From Labrys wisconsinensis (lineage in GTDB: Bacteria; Pseudomonadota; Alphaproteobacteria; Rhizobiales; Labraceae): a stretch of DNA of 64,000 nucleotides. This document shows, piece by piece, positions 27,521-37,151 of the stretch. Every line of letters begins with the position of its first letter. Positions within the stretch are counted from its first letter, which is position 1. Where the stretch lies: the NCBI RefSeq assembly GCF_030814995.1, contig NZ_JAUSVX010000002.1, positions 62,001 to 126,000 on the forward strand, written 5' to 3'. The notes under the pieces were generated by a model. The model was not told the DNA's origin and searched no databases. It saw only the letters and a program-made list of their open reading frames with translations. The translations under genes and the position numbers were made by a program.

Positions 27521-28609
27521 TCAGCCGAGCAGCCAGGCGTTGAAGCGGTCGAAGACCTTTGGCCCGGACTCCGCCCAGTAGTCGAAGTCCTGGAACACGG
27601 CCGTCTTGCCGTTCTCCGGCGAGTTCGGCAGCAGGGCGCGCTCGGCCGGGTCGAGCAGCTCGAAGGCCTTGGTGTTCACGGGGCCGTAGGGAATCGACTT
27701 GGAGAAGGTCGCCTGGTTCTGGGCGTCCATCATGTTGGCCAGGAACTCCATGGCCAGCTTCTTGTTGCGCGCTCCCTTGGGAATGACCATGGCGTCGCAG
27801 ACATAGAGGGCGTTGTCGAAGGTGTAGTCGACCGGGGCGCCGTCCTTCTTGGCCTTGAACAGGCGTCCGTTCCAGGTGGTGCCGACGTCGACCTCGCCGG
27901 CGATCAGCAATTGGGCGCCCTGCGCGCCGGAGGTCCACCAGGTCAGGTCCGGCTTGATGGTGTCGAGGCCCTTGAAGGCGCGGTCGAGGTCGATCGGATA
28001 GAGCTTGTCGCGCGCCTGGCCGAGGCCCATCGCCGCCACTTCCAGCGTCTGGGGCGCCAGCTTCCACAGGCTGCGCTGCCCCGGCTTGGCCTTGGCGTCG
28101 AAGAATTCCGCCCAGTCCTTCGGGCGGGACTGCGCGTCGAAGCTGCGGGTGTTCCAGGCCATGACATAGGCGGCGACGTCGGCGAGGAGGTAGTGCTCGC
28201 GGGCGGCCTGCGGCAGCAGCACGGACTTGTCGATGACGCCGTAGTCGATCGGCTCCAGCAGGCCGAGCCTGGCCAGCGCCGCGGCCTCGGTCGCGTCGAT
28301 GTTGAGGACGTCGACATCGACGGCGTTGTTCTCGACCATCGCCTTGACGCGGGCGGCGTCCATGTAGGGCGCGCCGAGGATCTGGATGCCGGTCTTGGCC
28401 TTGAACGTATCGAAATAGGCCGGCTTGTAGGCCTCCTCCAGCGCGCCGCCGGAATTGGGAACGGTCATCGTCGAGGGCTGGGCGCGCAGCACGGCGGGCG
28501 CGCCGATCGCCGCGCCGGCAAGCCCGGCGGCGACGCCGGTGAGCAGGCTGCGGCGGCTGAGAGTGTATCGGCGAGCGCTCGGCGGTTGCGGAGCAATGTG
28601 GTCGACCAT
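27521..28609 (-). CDS. Extracellular solute-binding protein, PotD type, Tat-exported
   Basis: A 362-residue periplasmic receptor. The N-terminus has a twin-arginine signal (LSRRSLLTG, residues 17-25) then a hydrophobic stretch ending APAVLRAQP, so it is probably exported folded. The mature part has the two-lobe binding protein pattern with VPNSGGALEEAYKP at the start and YLLADVAAYVMAWNTRSF in the hinge region, seen in polyamine/Fe-type receptors. The ligand is unknown; the rest of the cluster suggests an amine. AAGGGGA precedes the ATG. Confidence 0.9.
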   Translation of the reverse strand: MVDHIAPQPPSARRYTLSRRSLLTGVAAGLAGAAIGAPAVLRAQPSTMTVPNSGGALEEAYKPAYFDTFKAKTGIQILGAPYMDAARVKAMVENNAVDVDVLNIDATEAAALARLGLLEPIDYGVIDKSVLLPQAAREHYLLADVAAYVMAWNTRSFDAQSRPKDWAEFFDAKAKPGQRSLWKLAPQTLEVAAMGLGQARDKLYPIDLDRAFKGLDTIKPDLTWWTSGAQGAQLLIAGEVDVGTTWNGRLFKAKKDGAPVDYTFDNALYVCDAMVIPKGARNKKLAMEFLANMMDAQNQATFSKSIPYGPVNTKAFELLDPAERALLPNSPENGKTAVFQDFDYWAESGPKVFDRFNAWLLG

Positions 28610-28639
28610 CGGATTTCCCCTTCTGTGGATGGTTGCATT

Positions 28640-28662
28640 GCAGGCGCAGATCCTGCGCCTGC
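28640..28662 (-). other. Intra-operon hairpin upstream of the binding-protein gene
   Basis: A perfect inverted repeat with 10-bp arms (GCAGGCGCAG, spacer ATC) sits between the leading SDR gene and the binding-protein gene, 31 bases from the latter's start. There is no T-run, so it is more likely an mRNA processing or stabilising element, as often seen near binding-protein genes, than a strong terminator. Confidence 0.5.
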
Positions 28663-28706
28663 CGCGGGCCGCTGCTTCTGGCGACGGCTGGCCCGCATCT
28701 TCGACG

Positions 28707-29456
28707 TCACGCCATCAGGATGCCCCCGCTGGCGATGACGGTCTCGCCGGTCATGTAGCGGTTGCGGGGGCCGGCGAGGAAGCCGACCACCTCGGCGATG
28801 TCCTCCGGCGCGGCCACGCGGCCGAGCGGGGTGGAGCGGGCGAGGTCCTCGTAGATGCCGAGCTGGCGAAGGTTCGGCGTGTCGATCGGCCCGGGCGACA
28901 CCGCGTTGACCAGGATGCCCTCCGGCGCCAGCTCCTGGGCGAAGGACTTGGTGAAGCTGATGACGCCGGCCTTGGCTGCGGCGTAGTGCGCGTTCTTCGC
29001 ATAGGGGATGTAGGCATCGATCGAGGCGATCGAGACGATCCGGCCGGCCCGGCGCGGCTGCATGTGCCGGGCCGCCGCGACCGTCATGTGGAACATCGCC
29101 CTGAGATTGACGTCGAACACGTAGTCCCAGGTCTCGTCGTCGATCTCCAGGATCGGCTTGCGCGGATAGACGCCGGCATTGTTGACCAGGATGTCGACGC
29201 CGCCGAGCCGTTCCGCCGCTTCGCCGAAGGCGCGATGGGCGTCGGCCCGGCGGCGGATGTCGCCGGCGACGCCGTGCGCCCGGCCCCGGCCGCCGAGACT
29301 CGAGACGGCCGTCTCGAGGCCCGCCTCGTCGATGTCGATCAGGGCCACGGTCGCACCACGCTCGGCCAGCAGCCGCGATATGGCCAGGCCCAGGCCCTTC
29401 ACGCCGCCGGTGATCACGGCGGTCTTGCCCTCCAATTCGGTCGTGCCGGTGGTCAT
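28707..29456 (-). CDS. SDR family oxidoreductase, first gene of the catabolic cluster
   Basis: A 249-residue classical SDR: cofactor loop TGGVKGLG at about residues 16-23, LIDIDEAG after strand two (NAD-type), NNAG at about 91-94, Ser in SIASIDA, Tyr/Lys in YAAAKAG. The last strand reads TGETVIASGG. It differs clearly from the two downstream SDRs, so it should act on a different step. ATG 29456 is preceded by AGAGGGGACCC. It is separated from the transporter genes by 97 bases holding a hairpin. Confidence 0.9.
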   Translation of the reverse strand: MTTGTTELEGKTAVITGGVKGLGLAISRLLAERGATVALIDIDEAGLETAVSSLGGRGRAHGVAGDIRRRADAHRAFGEAAERLGGVDILVNNAGVYPRKPILEIDDETWDYVFDVNLRAMFHMTVAAARHMQPRRAGRIVSIASIDAYIPYAKNAHYAAAKAGVISFTKSFAQELAPEGILVNAVSPGPIDTPNLRQLGIYEDLARSTPLGRVAAPEDIAEVVGFLAGPRNRYMTGETVIASGGILMA

Positions 29457-29769
29457 GGGTCCCCTCTGTCGCAGGCTTGATATCACCGACGACCGACCGC
29501 CTCGTGGGTCTTTATGATCGTCATTCGATAATTAGTATTGATATTTGATACTTTCGCGATTGCAAGCCTTTTGTTGCCACGTCAGGCGCGGTCATGGAGC
29601 CTCGGTAACGGCCGGCGGCGGGGACGAGCGGGCGCCTGCGGGGGGCCCCGCTTCGATGGGCGCGGCCGGCGGAGGGCTGCGCCGGCCGCAGGGCTGAATT
29701 CCGTTGCCCTCGGCGGCGGCGGTTCTGTAAGGATGCGCCCATCTTCGGAACGACCAGCGGGCCGCCAGC
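29457..29769. other. Divergent intergenic region, 313 bp
   Basis: This gap separates the head of the minus-strand cluster from the malic enzyme gene. The left third (29515-29560) is distinctly AT-rich and holds the candidate operator listed separately; the remainder is very GC-rich with no recognisable gene. Promoters for both directions must lie here, but I see no clean -35/-10 pair. Confidence 0.5.
29535..29551. promoter_or_regulatory. Candidate operator, site 2 of a shared AT-rich motif
   Basis: GTATTGATATTTGATAC has imperfect two-fold symmetry (GTAT at one end, ATAC at the other) and contains TTGATATTTGATAC, which matches the site at 22927-22941 in 11 of 14 positions. It lies 79-95 bp upstream of the first SDR gene of the cluster. 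An upstream GATAAT-like stretch at 29527-29532 adds to the AT-rich patch. Confidence 0.45.
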
Positions 29770-32055
<2,286 letters not shown>

Positions 32056-32353
32056 GGCGGCGCGCCGGAGAATAGTCGCGTCGAACGCGACGTCGGCCAA
32101 TCCCCTCCCCCTTGCGGGGAGGGGCAGGAGTGGGGGTGGTGCGGAGTGAGGTGAATCGGCCTGCAGAGGGGCGCCTTGTGACGCACGCTGCGCTCTATCC
32201 TGATGGACCCCCAGCCCCTTACCCCTCCCCACAAGGGGGAGGGGAACGGCAAGCGTTGCGCGTTCATCGACGATGGTCGCGTCCTGCCCGATCCCATGTG
32301 GCAGACGCTCTATGTCGATTCGCCTATCTCCGGACGGCTCCTCAGGCGGGCCG
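32056..32353. repeat. Intergenic palindromic repeat pair between convergent genes
   Basis: The 298-base gap after maeB holds a hairpin GTCGCGT/ACGCGAC (32075-32091) and two G/C palindromes of the same type in mirrored orientation: CCCCTCCCCCTTGCGGGGAGGGG-like at 32102-32124 and CCCCTCCCCACAAGGGGGAG-like at 32222-32244. The two enclose about 100 bases. This resembles the short repeated extragenic palindromes scattered in Hyphomicrobiales genomes. Such structures can act as transcription barriers between convergent genes. No gene is visible. Confidence 0.7.
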
Positions 32354-33418
32354 TCACTTCGCCGGGAAGATCCAGAGCGACTTTTCGGGGATCGCGATGT
32401 GGCAGGGGCCGGGGGCACGGTCGGCGGTGTCATAGGCGCGGAACACCGTCTCGCCGACCTTGCAGACCAGCTCCTGGCGGTCGCCGAGGAAGAGCGTGTC
32501 GACGATGTCGGCCGGGATGCGCCCGGGGCCGGCCTCGTCGCTGACGGCGAGACGCTCGAGCCGGGCGATGGCGACGACGGCATCCCCCGGCTTGACCGCC
32601 GCCTGGCTGCGGCCCCGGAGCTCCTGCCCGGCGATCGCGACCACGGCGGTCTCGCCCTCCACCCGCACCACCTTGGCGTCGAACCGGTTGTTCGAGCCCA
32701 TGAATTCCGCCGCGAACAGGCTGGCCGGCCGCTCGTAGATGTCGCGCGGGCTGCCGTCCTGCTCGATCTGGCCGCCGTTGAGCAGGAGGATGCGGTCGGC
32801 GAGCGCCATGGCCTCGACCTGGTCGTGGGTGACGCAGATCGCAGTCAGCCCCAGCGCGTTGATCAATTGCCGGAGCCAGACGCGCGCCTCCTCGCGCAGC
32901 TTGGCGTCGAGGTTGGAGAGCGGCTCGTCGAGGAGGATCATCTTCGGCTCGTAGACCAGCGCGCGGGCGAGGGCGACGCGCTGCTGCTGGCCGCCGGAGA
33001 GCTGGTGCGGATAGCGCTCGGCGAGCGCGCCGAGGCCGATGCCCGAAAGCGCCTGGCCGACGCGCCGCTCGATGTCGGCGCGGGCGACGTTGCGCAGCTT
33101 CAGGGGGTAGCCGACATTCTCCGCCACCGTCTTGTGCGGCCAGAGCGCATAGGACTGGAACACCAGGCCGAGCCCGCGCGCCTCCGGCTGCACGACGATG
33201 CCCTTGTCGGCGTCGTAGAGCGGCGTGCCGGCCATGGCGATGCGCCCGGCATAGGGCTGCTCCAGCCCGGCGATGGCGCGCAGCAGCGTGGTCTTGCCCG
33301 AGCCGGAGGCGCCGAGCAGCGCCAGGATGCGGCCGCGCTCGGCGGCGAAGGATACGCCCTTGAGCACGTCCACCGGGCCGTAGCGCAGCCTGAGCTTGTC
33401 GACGATGATTTCAGCCAT
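32354..33418 (-). CDS. ABC transporter ATP-binding protein, FbpC/AfuC type
   Basis: A 354-residue ATPase with Walker A GASGSGKTT, signature LSGGQQQRVALARA, Walker B MILLDEPLSNLD, H-loop THDQVEA, and a C-terminal TOBE-like regulatory domain. The ATG at 33418 overlaps the permease stop by eight bases. It is the energy subunit of the importer encoded just upstream. FbpC/AfuC-type ATPases serve ferric iron or sugar-phosphate importers. Confidence 0.92.
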   Translation of the reverse strand: MAEIIVDKLRLRYGPVDVLKGVSFAAERGRILALLGASGSGKTTLLRAIAGLEQPYAGRIAMAGTPLYDADKGIVVQPEARGLGLVFQSYALWPHKTVAENVGYPLKLRNVARADIERRVGQALSGIGLGALAERYPHQLSGGQQQRVALARALVYEPKMILLDEPLSNLDAKLREEARVWLRQLINALGLTAICVTHDQVEAMALADRILLLNGGQIEQDGSPRDIYERPASLFAAEFMGSNNRFDAKVVRVEGETAVVAIAGQELRGRSQAAVKPGDAVVAIARLERLAVSDEAGPGRIPADIVDTLFLGDRQELVCKVGETVFRAYDTADRAPGPCHIAIPEKSLWIFPAK

Positions 33419-35096
33419 TGAGGCGCACTCCGAAACGGATGGCGAGGGCAAGGCCTCCCACGATGATGAGGGTGTTGATGACCGCGAGCGCCGAGACGAG
33501 GTCGATGGCGCCGGTGCCCCAGAGCGAGACCATCAGCGAGCCGATCACCTCGGTTCCCGGCCCGAGCAGGTAGACACCGGTCGAATATTCGCGCGCGAAG
33601 ATCAGGAAGACCAGCAGCCAGGCCGCGAACAGGCCGTTGCGGGCGAGCGGCAGCGTGATGTCGCGGGCGACGCGGCCCTGCGGCGCCCCGACCGAGCGGC
33701 CCGCCTCCTCCAGCTCCGGGCCGATCTGCACCAGCGTGCCGGAGATCATCCTGAGGCCATAGGCGAACCAGACCACGGCATAGGCGAGCCAGATCGACAC
33801 CATGGTCTCGCGCAGCGGCGACAGCGGCCGGATGAACAGGAACAGCCACAGCATGGCCAGGCCCGCCACGATGCCCGGCATGGCGCGCGGCACCATGGCG
33901 ATGGCGTCGATCGCCTGGGCGAGCGGCGAGCGCCAGCGGTGCATGGCGACGGCGATCAGCGCGTAGACGCCGACCGCGACGGCGCCGCCGATCACGCCGA
34001 TGCCGAGCGTGTTGAGGATGGCGCGCACCACGTTGGGATAGTCGGCCATCTCGCGATAATGGTCGAGCGTCAGGACGCTGGTGAGGTCGACGCCTTCGCC
34101 CCAGCCGGAGACGAAGGAGCGCAGGGTGATGCCGGCGAGCGGGATCAGCACCGTCACGCCGAACCAGGCCGCCACCGCCGCGAAGGCCGGCCAGCGCCAG
34201 GCGCCGAGCCGGATCTTCTGGTGGCGGGAGGCCTTGCCGCGCATCGAGACATAGCGGTCGGCATGCTTCATCAGGCCGCGCTGCAGCAGGATCAGCGGCA
34301 CGGCGACGAGGATGATCGCCACCACGACAACGGCCATCAGCTGGTAGGACGGCACGCCGAGCTTGTTGGTGAGCTTGTAGAGATAGGTGGAGAGCACCAG
34401 CACGCCCTGCGGATCGCCGAGGACCAGCGGCAGGCCGAAGAGCTCGAAGCCGAGGAAGAAGATCAGCACGGCGGCATAGAGCACGATCGGCAGGATCATC
34501 GGCAGGCTGACGGTGAAGGCGACCCGCCAGGGCCCGGCGCCGGCGACGCGCGCCGCCTCCTCGATGTCGGAGCCGAGATTGCGCAGCGCTGCCGAGGCAT
34601 AGAGATAGACGTGCGGCACATGGGTCAGGCCGGCGATGACGGCGATCGAGGCGACGGAATAGAGCCGCCAGGGCACGAAGCCGAGGAGGCTCTTGGCGGC
34701 GATCGAGACGAAGCCGACCGGCCCCAGCGTCACGACATAGCCGAAGGACAGGACCACCGCCGACATGAACACCGGCACCAGCACCAGCGGCTCCAGGATG
34801 CGGCGGCCGGGAATGTCGGTGCGGGTGATCAGGAAGGCGAGGCCGACGCCGATCGGCACGGCGATCGCCGTCATGACCAGCGCGATCAGGGCCGAGGTCG
34901 AGAAGGCCTGCCAGAAGTCGTCGTCCTCCCAGACGAACTGGTAGGCCGAGAGCGTCAGGTGGGTGCGGGGCTGGAAGAACGGCCCGGACAGGAAGCTCTG
35001 GTAGAGGATGAGGACGACCGGGGCGAGGACGACGAGCGCCGTCAGGAGCAGCGTCGTGATCCTGAAGGTCCGGAAAGTCAGCGGGTTGGCTGTCAT
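33411..35096 (-). CDS. Two-domain ABC transporter permease, FbpB/AfuB type
   Basis: A 561-residue membrane protein with about 12 predicted helices, a fusion of two permease domains. Two EAA loops are visible: EEAARVAGAGPWRVAFTVSLP near residue 208 and EEAGRSVGAPQGRVARDITLP near 485. Fused permeases are the rule for the ferric/sugar-phosphate class. The charged middle linker has RYVSMRGKASRHQ. A 177-base gap with only GC-rich sequence separates it from the binding-protein gene. Confidence 0.92.
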   Translation of the reverse strand: MTANPLTFRTFRITTLLLTALVVLAPVVLILYQSFLSGPFFQPRTHLTLSAYQFVWEDDDFWQAFSTSALIALVMTAIAVPIGVGLAFLITRTDIPGRRILEPLVLVPVFMSAVVLSFGYVVTLGPVGFVSIAAKSLLGFVPWRLYSVASIAVIAGLTHVPHVYLYASAALRNLGSDIEEAARVAGAGPWRVAFTVSLPMILPIVLYAAVLIFFLGFELFGLPLVLGDPQGVLVLSTYLYKLTNKLGVPSYQLMAVVVVAIILVAVPLILLQRGLMKHADRYVSMRGKASRHQKIRLGAWRWPAFAAVAAWFGVTVLIPLAGITLRSFVSGWGEGVDLTSVLTLDHYREMADYPNVVRAILNTLGIGVIGGAVAVGVYALIAVAMHRWRSPLAQAIDAIAMVPRAMPGIVAGLAMLWLFLFIRPLSPLRETMVSIWLAYAVVWFAYGLRMISGTLVQIGPELEEAGRSVGAPQGRVARDITLPLARNGLFAAWLLVFLIFAREYSTGVYLLGPGTEVIGSLMVSLWGTGAIDLVSALAVINTLIIVGGLALAIRFGVRLNG

Positions 35097-35273
35097 GGCG
35101 TTGGATCCGTCGGTGCGGCCGCGGCCGCGGGCCCGGAGCGATGGGCCGGCGCCGATGACCGGTGCGGCCGCATGGGTTCCGGCGCGGCGGCGGGCGCCGC
35201 CGGTGTCGGGAAGGGATCGGAGGGACCCGCCGCCGCGCGGCGGCCGGCACCGTTCAGGCGGCGAGCCGGCGGC

Positions 35274-36380
35274 TCACTCGCCCTTCATCGCCTTCTGCCA
35301 GTCCTTCAGGAAGCGCAGGCGCTTGACCTGATCGAGGCCGTCGAGCAGCGAGTCGTCGAGGGCGATGGCTCGGGTGACGTCGCCGGCGGCCGCCTCGACC
35401 GTCTTGGTCGTCGCCGGCCCGTCGACATCCTCGCGCACGGCATAGAGCTTGGCGTCGTTGGCGATGATGGTCTGGGCGCGCTTCGACAGGAGATAGTCGG
35501 CGAAGACGCGGCCGGCATTGGGGTTCTTGGCCTGCTCGGGCACCGAGACGGCGCGGCTGGTGAGCAGCGTGTAGTCCTTGGGATAGACGATGCCGAGATT
35601 GGGGTCCTTGGCCTGGCGCGCCAGGGCATAGGAGCCGAAGATGCCGTAGGCCATCAGGTGCTCGCCGGACGTCACCTTCTCGATCATGGCGCCGGCCGAG
35701 GTGTAGAGCTTGATCGAGGCCTTGCCGAAGGCCTTGTTCAGCGCCCAGGCATCCTTGTCGGCCTTCTCGTCCTGGTTGAAGAAGTAGAAGCCGACGCCCG
35801 AACGCTCGGGATCGTAGGCGGCGATCTTCTCCTTCAGCGCGTCCGTCTTGCCCTGGACGATCTGCAGCAGGTCCGCGTGCGAGGTCGGCACGCTGTCGGC
35901 CGGCAGCAGGCGCTTGTTGTAGACGAAGGTCACCGGCTCGGCCGTCGTGGCGTAGACGGTGTTCTTGTAGTTCGCCCAGGCCGGCAGGGCGTTGGCCTCG
36001 GGCGATTCGTAGGTGGCGGCGTAGCCGTCGGCCGCCAGCTTGATCTGCAGGTCCGGGGCGGAGGACCAGGTGACGTCGGCCGTGCCCTGGCCGGAGGCGA
36101 CCTCGGCGATCAGGCGGTTGTAGAGCTCGGTGGAGTTGAGGTCGGTGTACTCGACCTTGATGCCGGGGAAGGCCGCCTCGAAATCCTTGACCAGCACGGC
36201 GGCCTGGGCCGCGTCCGTGGTCGAATAGACCGTGACCTTGCCCTCCTTCACCGCGGCGTCGACCAGGGCCTGGTAGGAGGCGGGATAGCCGGCGGGCGCC
36301 TCGGCCGCAAGGGCCGGGCCGGCCAGCAGGATGCCGGAGACGATCGCTGCGGCCTTGGCTTTTTCGATGAAATGGACCAT
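35274..36380 (-). CDS. Extracellular solute-binding protein, FbpA/AfuA type
   Basis: A 368-residue periplasmic receptor with a Sec signal peptide (cleavage near ALAAEA, residue 25). The mature protein opens KVTVYSTTDAAQAAVLVKDFEAAFPGIKVEY, the class pattern for Fe(III) and sugar-phosphate receptors. I do not see the paired tyrosines (YY) that bind iron in FbpA, which makes a ligand other than free Fe(III) plausible; AfuA-like proteins bind sugar phosphates. GAGGAGGAAAG precedes the ATG. It is divergent from the two-component operon. Confidence 0.9.
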   Translation of the reverse strand: MVHFIEKAKAAAIVSGILLAGPALAAEAPAGYPASYQALVDAAVKEGKVTVYSTTDAAQAAVLVKDFEAAFPGIKVEYTDLNSTELYNRLIAEVASGQGTADVTWSSAPDLQIKLAADGYAATYESPEANALPAWANYKNTVYATTAEPVTFVYNKRLLPADSVPTSHADLLQIVQGKTDALKEKIAAYDPERSGVGFYFFNQDEKADKDAWALNKAFGKASIKLYTSAGAMIEKVTSGEHLMAYGIFGSYALARQAKDPNLGIVYPKDYTLLTSRAVSVPEQAKNPNAGRVFADYLLSKRAQTIIANDAKLYAVREDVDGPATTKTVEAAAGDVTRAIALDDSLLDGLDQVKRLRFLKDWQKAMKGE

Positions 36381-36479
36381 CGCTTTCCTCCTCGAAAGGC
36401 CGATCTTGTCGTCGGCCGAGGCGGCTTCTAGCCTTCGAACCTGTCACCAACCTATCGCCGACCGGCCGCTCGGGGGGCC

Positions 36480-37151
36480 ATGCGCATCTTGCTCGTCGAG
36501 GATACGGAAGATCTCGGGCAGGCGCTGTTCCAGCATTTCCTGACCGAGGGCCATGCCGTCGACTGGGCGCGGACCGGCCCGGACGCGGAGGCCTTCCTGC
36601 GCGCGCAGGCCTATGACGCCATCCTGCTCGACCTCGGCATTCCCGACCTCAGCGGCACCGAGCTCCTGAAGGACCTGCGCCGGCGCCGGGACACGACCCC
36701 GGTCCTGGTGATGACCGCGCGGGCGCTGATGGAGGACAAGCTGGCGCATTTCGAGCTCGGCGCCGACGACTACCTGCTGAAGCCCTTCGACCTGCGCGAG
36801 CTCGACGCGCGGCTGAACGCGCTGATGCGGCGGCTGAACGGGCTCGCCGCCTCCTCGGTGCGGTTCGGCAACTTCACCTTCGACGGCAAGGCCAGGCGCG
36901 CCGCGATCGACGGCGTGCCGATCGAGCTCGGGCGCCGGGAATTCCGGCTCCTGGAATATTTCGTCTCCACCCGCGGGCGGATCGCCTCGAAGGAGCAGAT
37001 CTTCGACCGCCTGTTCGGCATGGAGGACGAGGCGGGGCTCAACGTCGTCGAGCTCTACGTCTCCCGGCTGCGGCGCAAGCTGGAGGGCAGCCGGTTCACC
37101 ATCCGCACCATCCGCGGCCTCGGCTATGTCGCGGAGGTCGAGGGTGAGTAG
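36480..37151 (+). CDS. Response regulator, OmpR family
   Basis: A 223-residue regulator: receiver domain residues 1-120 with acidic pocket E7-D8, phospho-acceptor Asp51 in LLDLGIPD and Lys101 in LLKPFD; winged-helix DNA-binding domain from about 125 (LGRREFRLLEYF, VVELYVSRLRRKL, IRTIRGLGYVAE). CGGGGGG precedes the start. The stop overlaps the kinase start by eight bases. It probably controls the divergent ABC importer and its own operon across the 99-base gap. Confidence 0.94.
   Translation: MRILLVEDTEDLGQALFQHFLTEGHAVDWARTGPDAEAFLRAQAYDAILLDLGIPDLSGTELLKDLRRRRDTTPVLVMTARALMEDKLAHFELGADDYLLKPFDLRELDARLNALMRRLNGLAASSVRFGNFTFDGKARRAAIDGVPIELGRREFRLLEYFVSTRGRIASKEQIFDRLFGMEDEAGLNVVELYVSRLRRKLEGSRFTIRTIRGLGYVAEVEGE

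Noticed and set aside
33396-36431. A 1011-codon open frame on the plus strand opposite the AfuABC-type importer genes
   Set aside because: It is antisense to three well-supported genes, is rich in Asp, Glu, His and Arg as expected of a GC-rich shadow frame, and has no domain.
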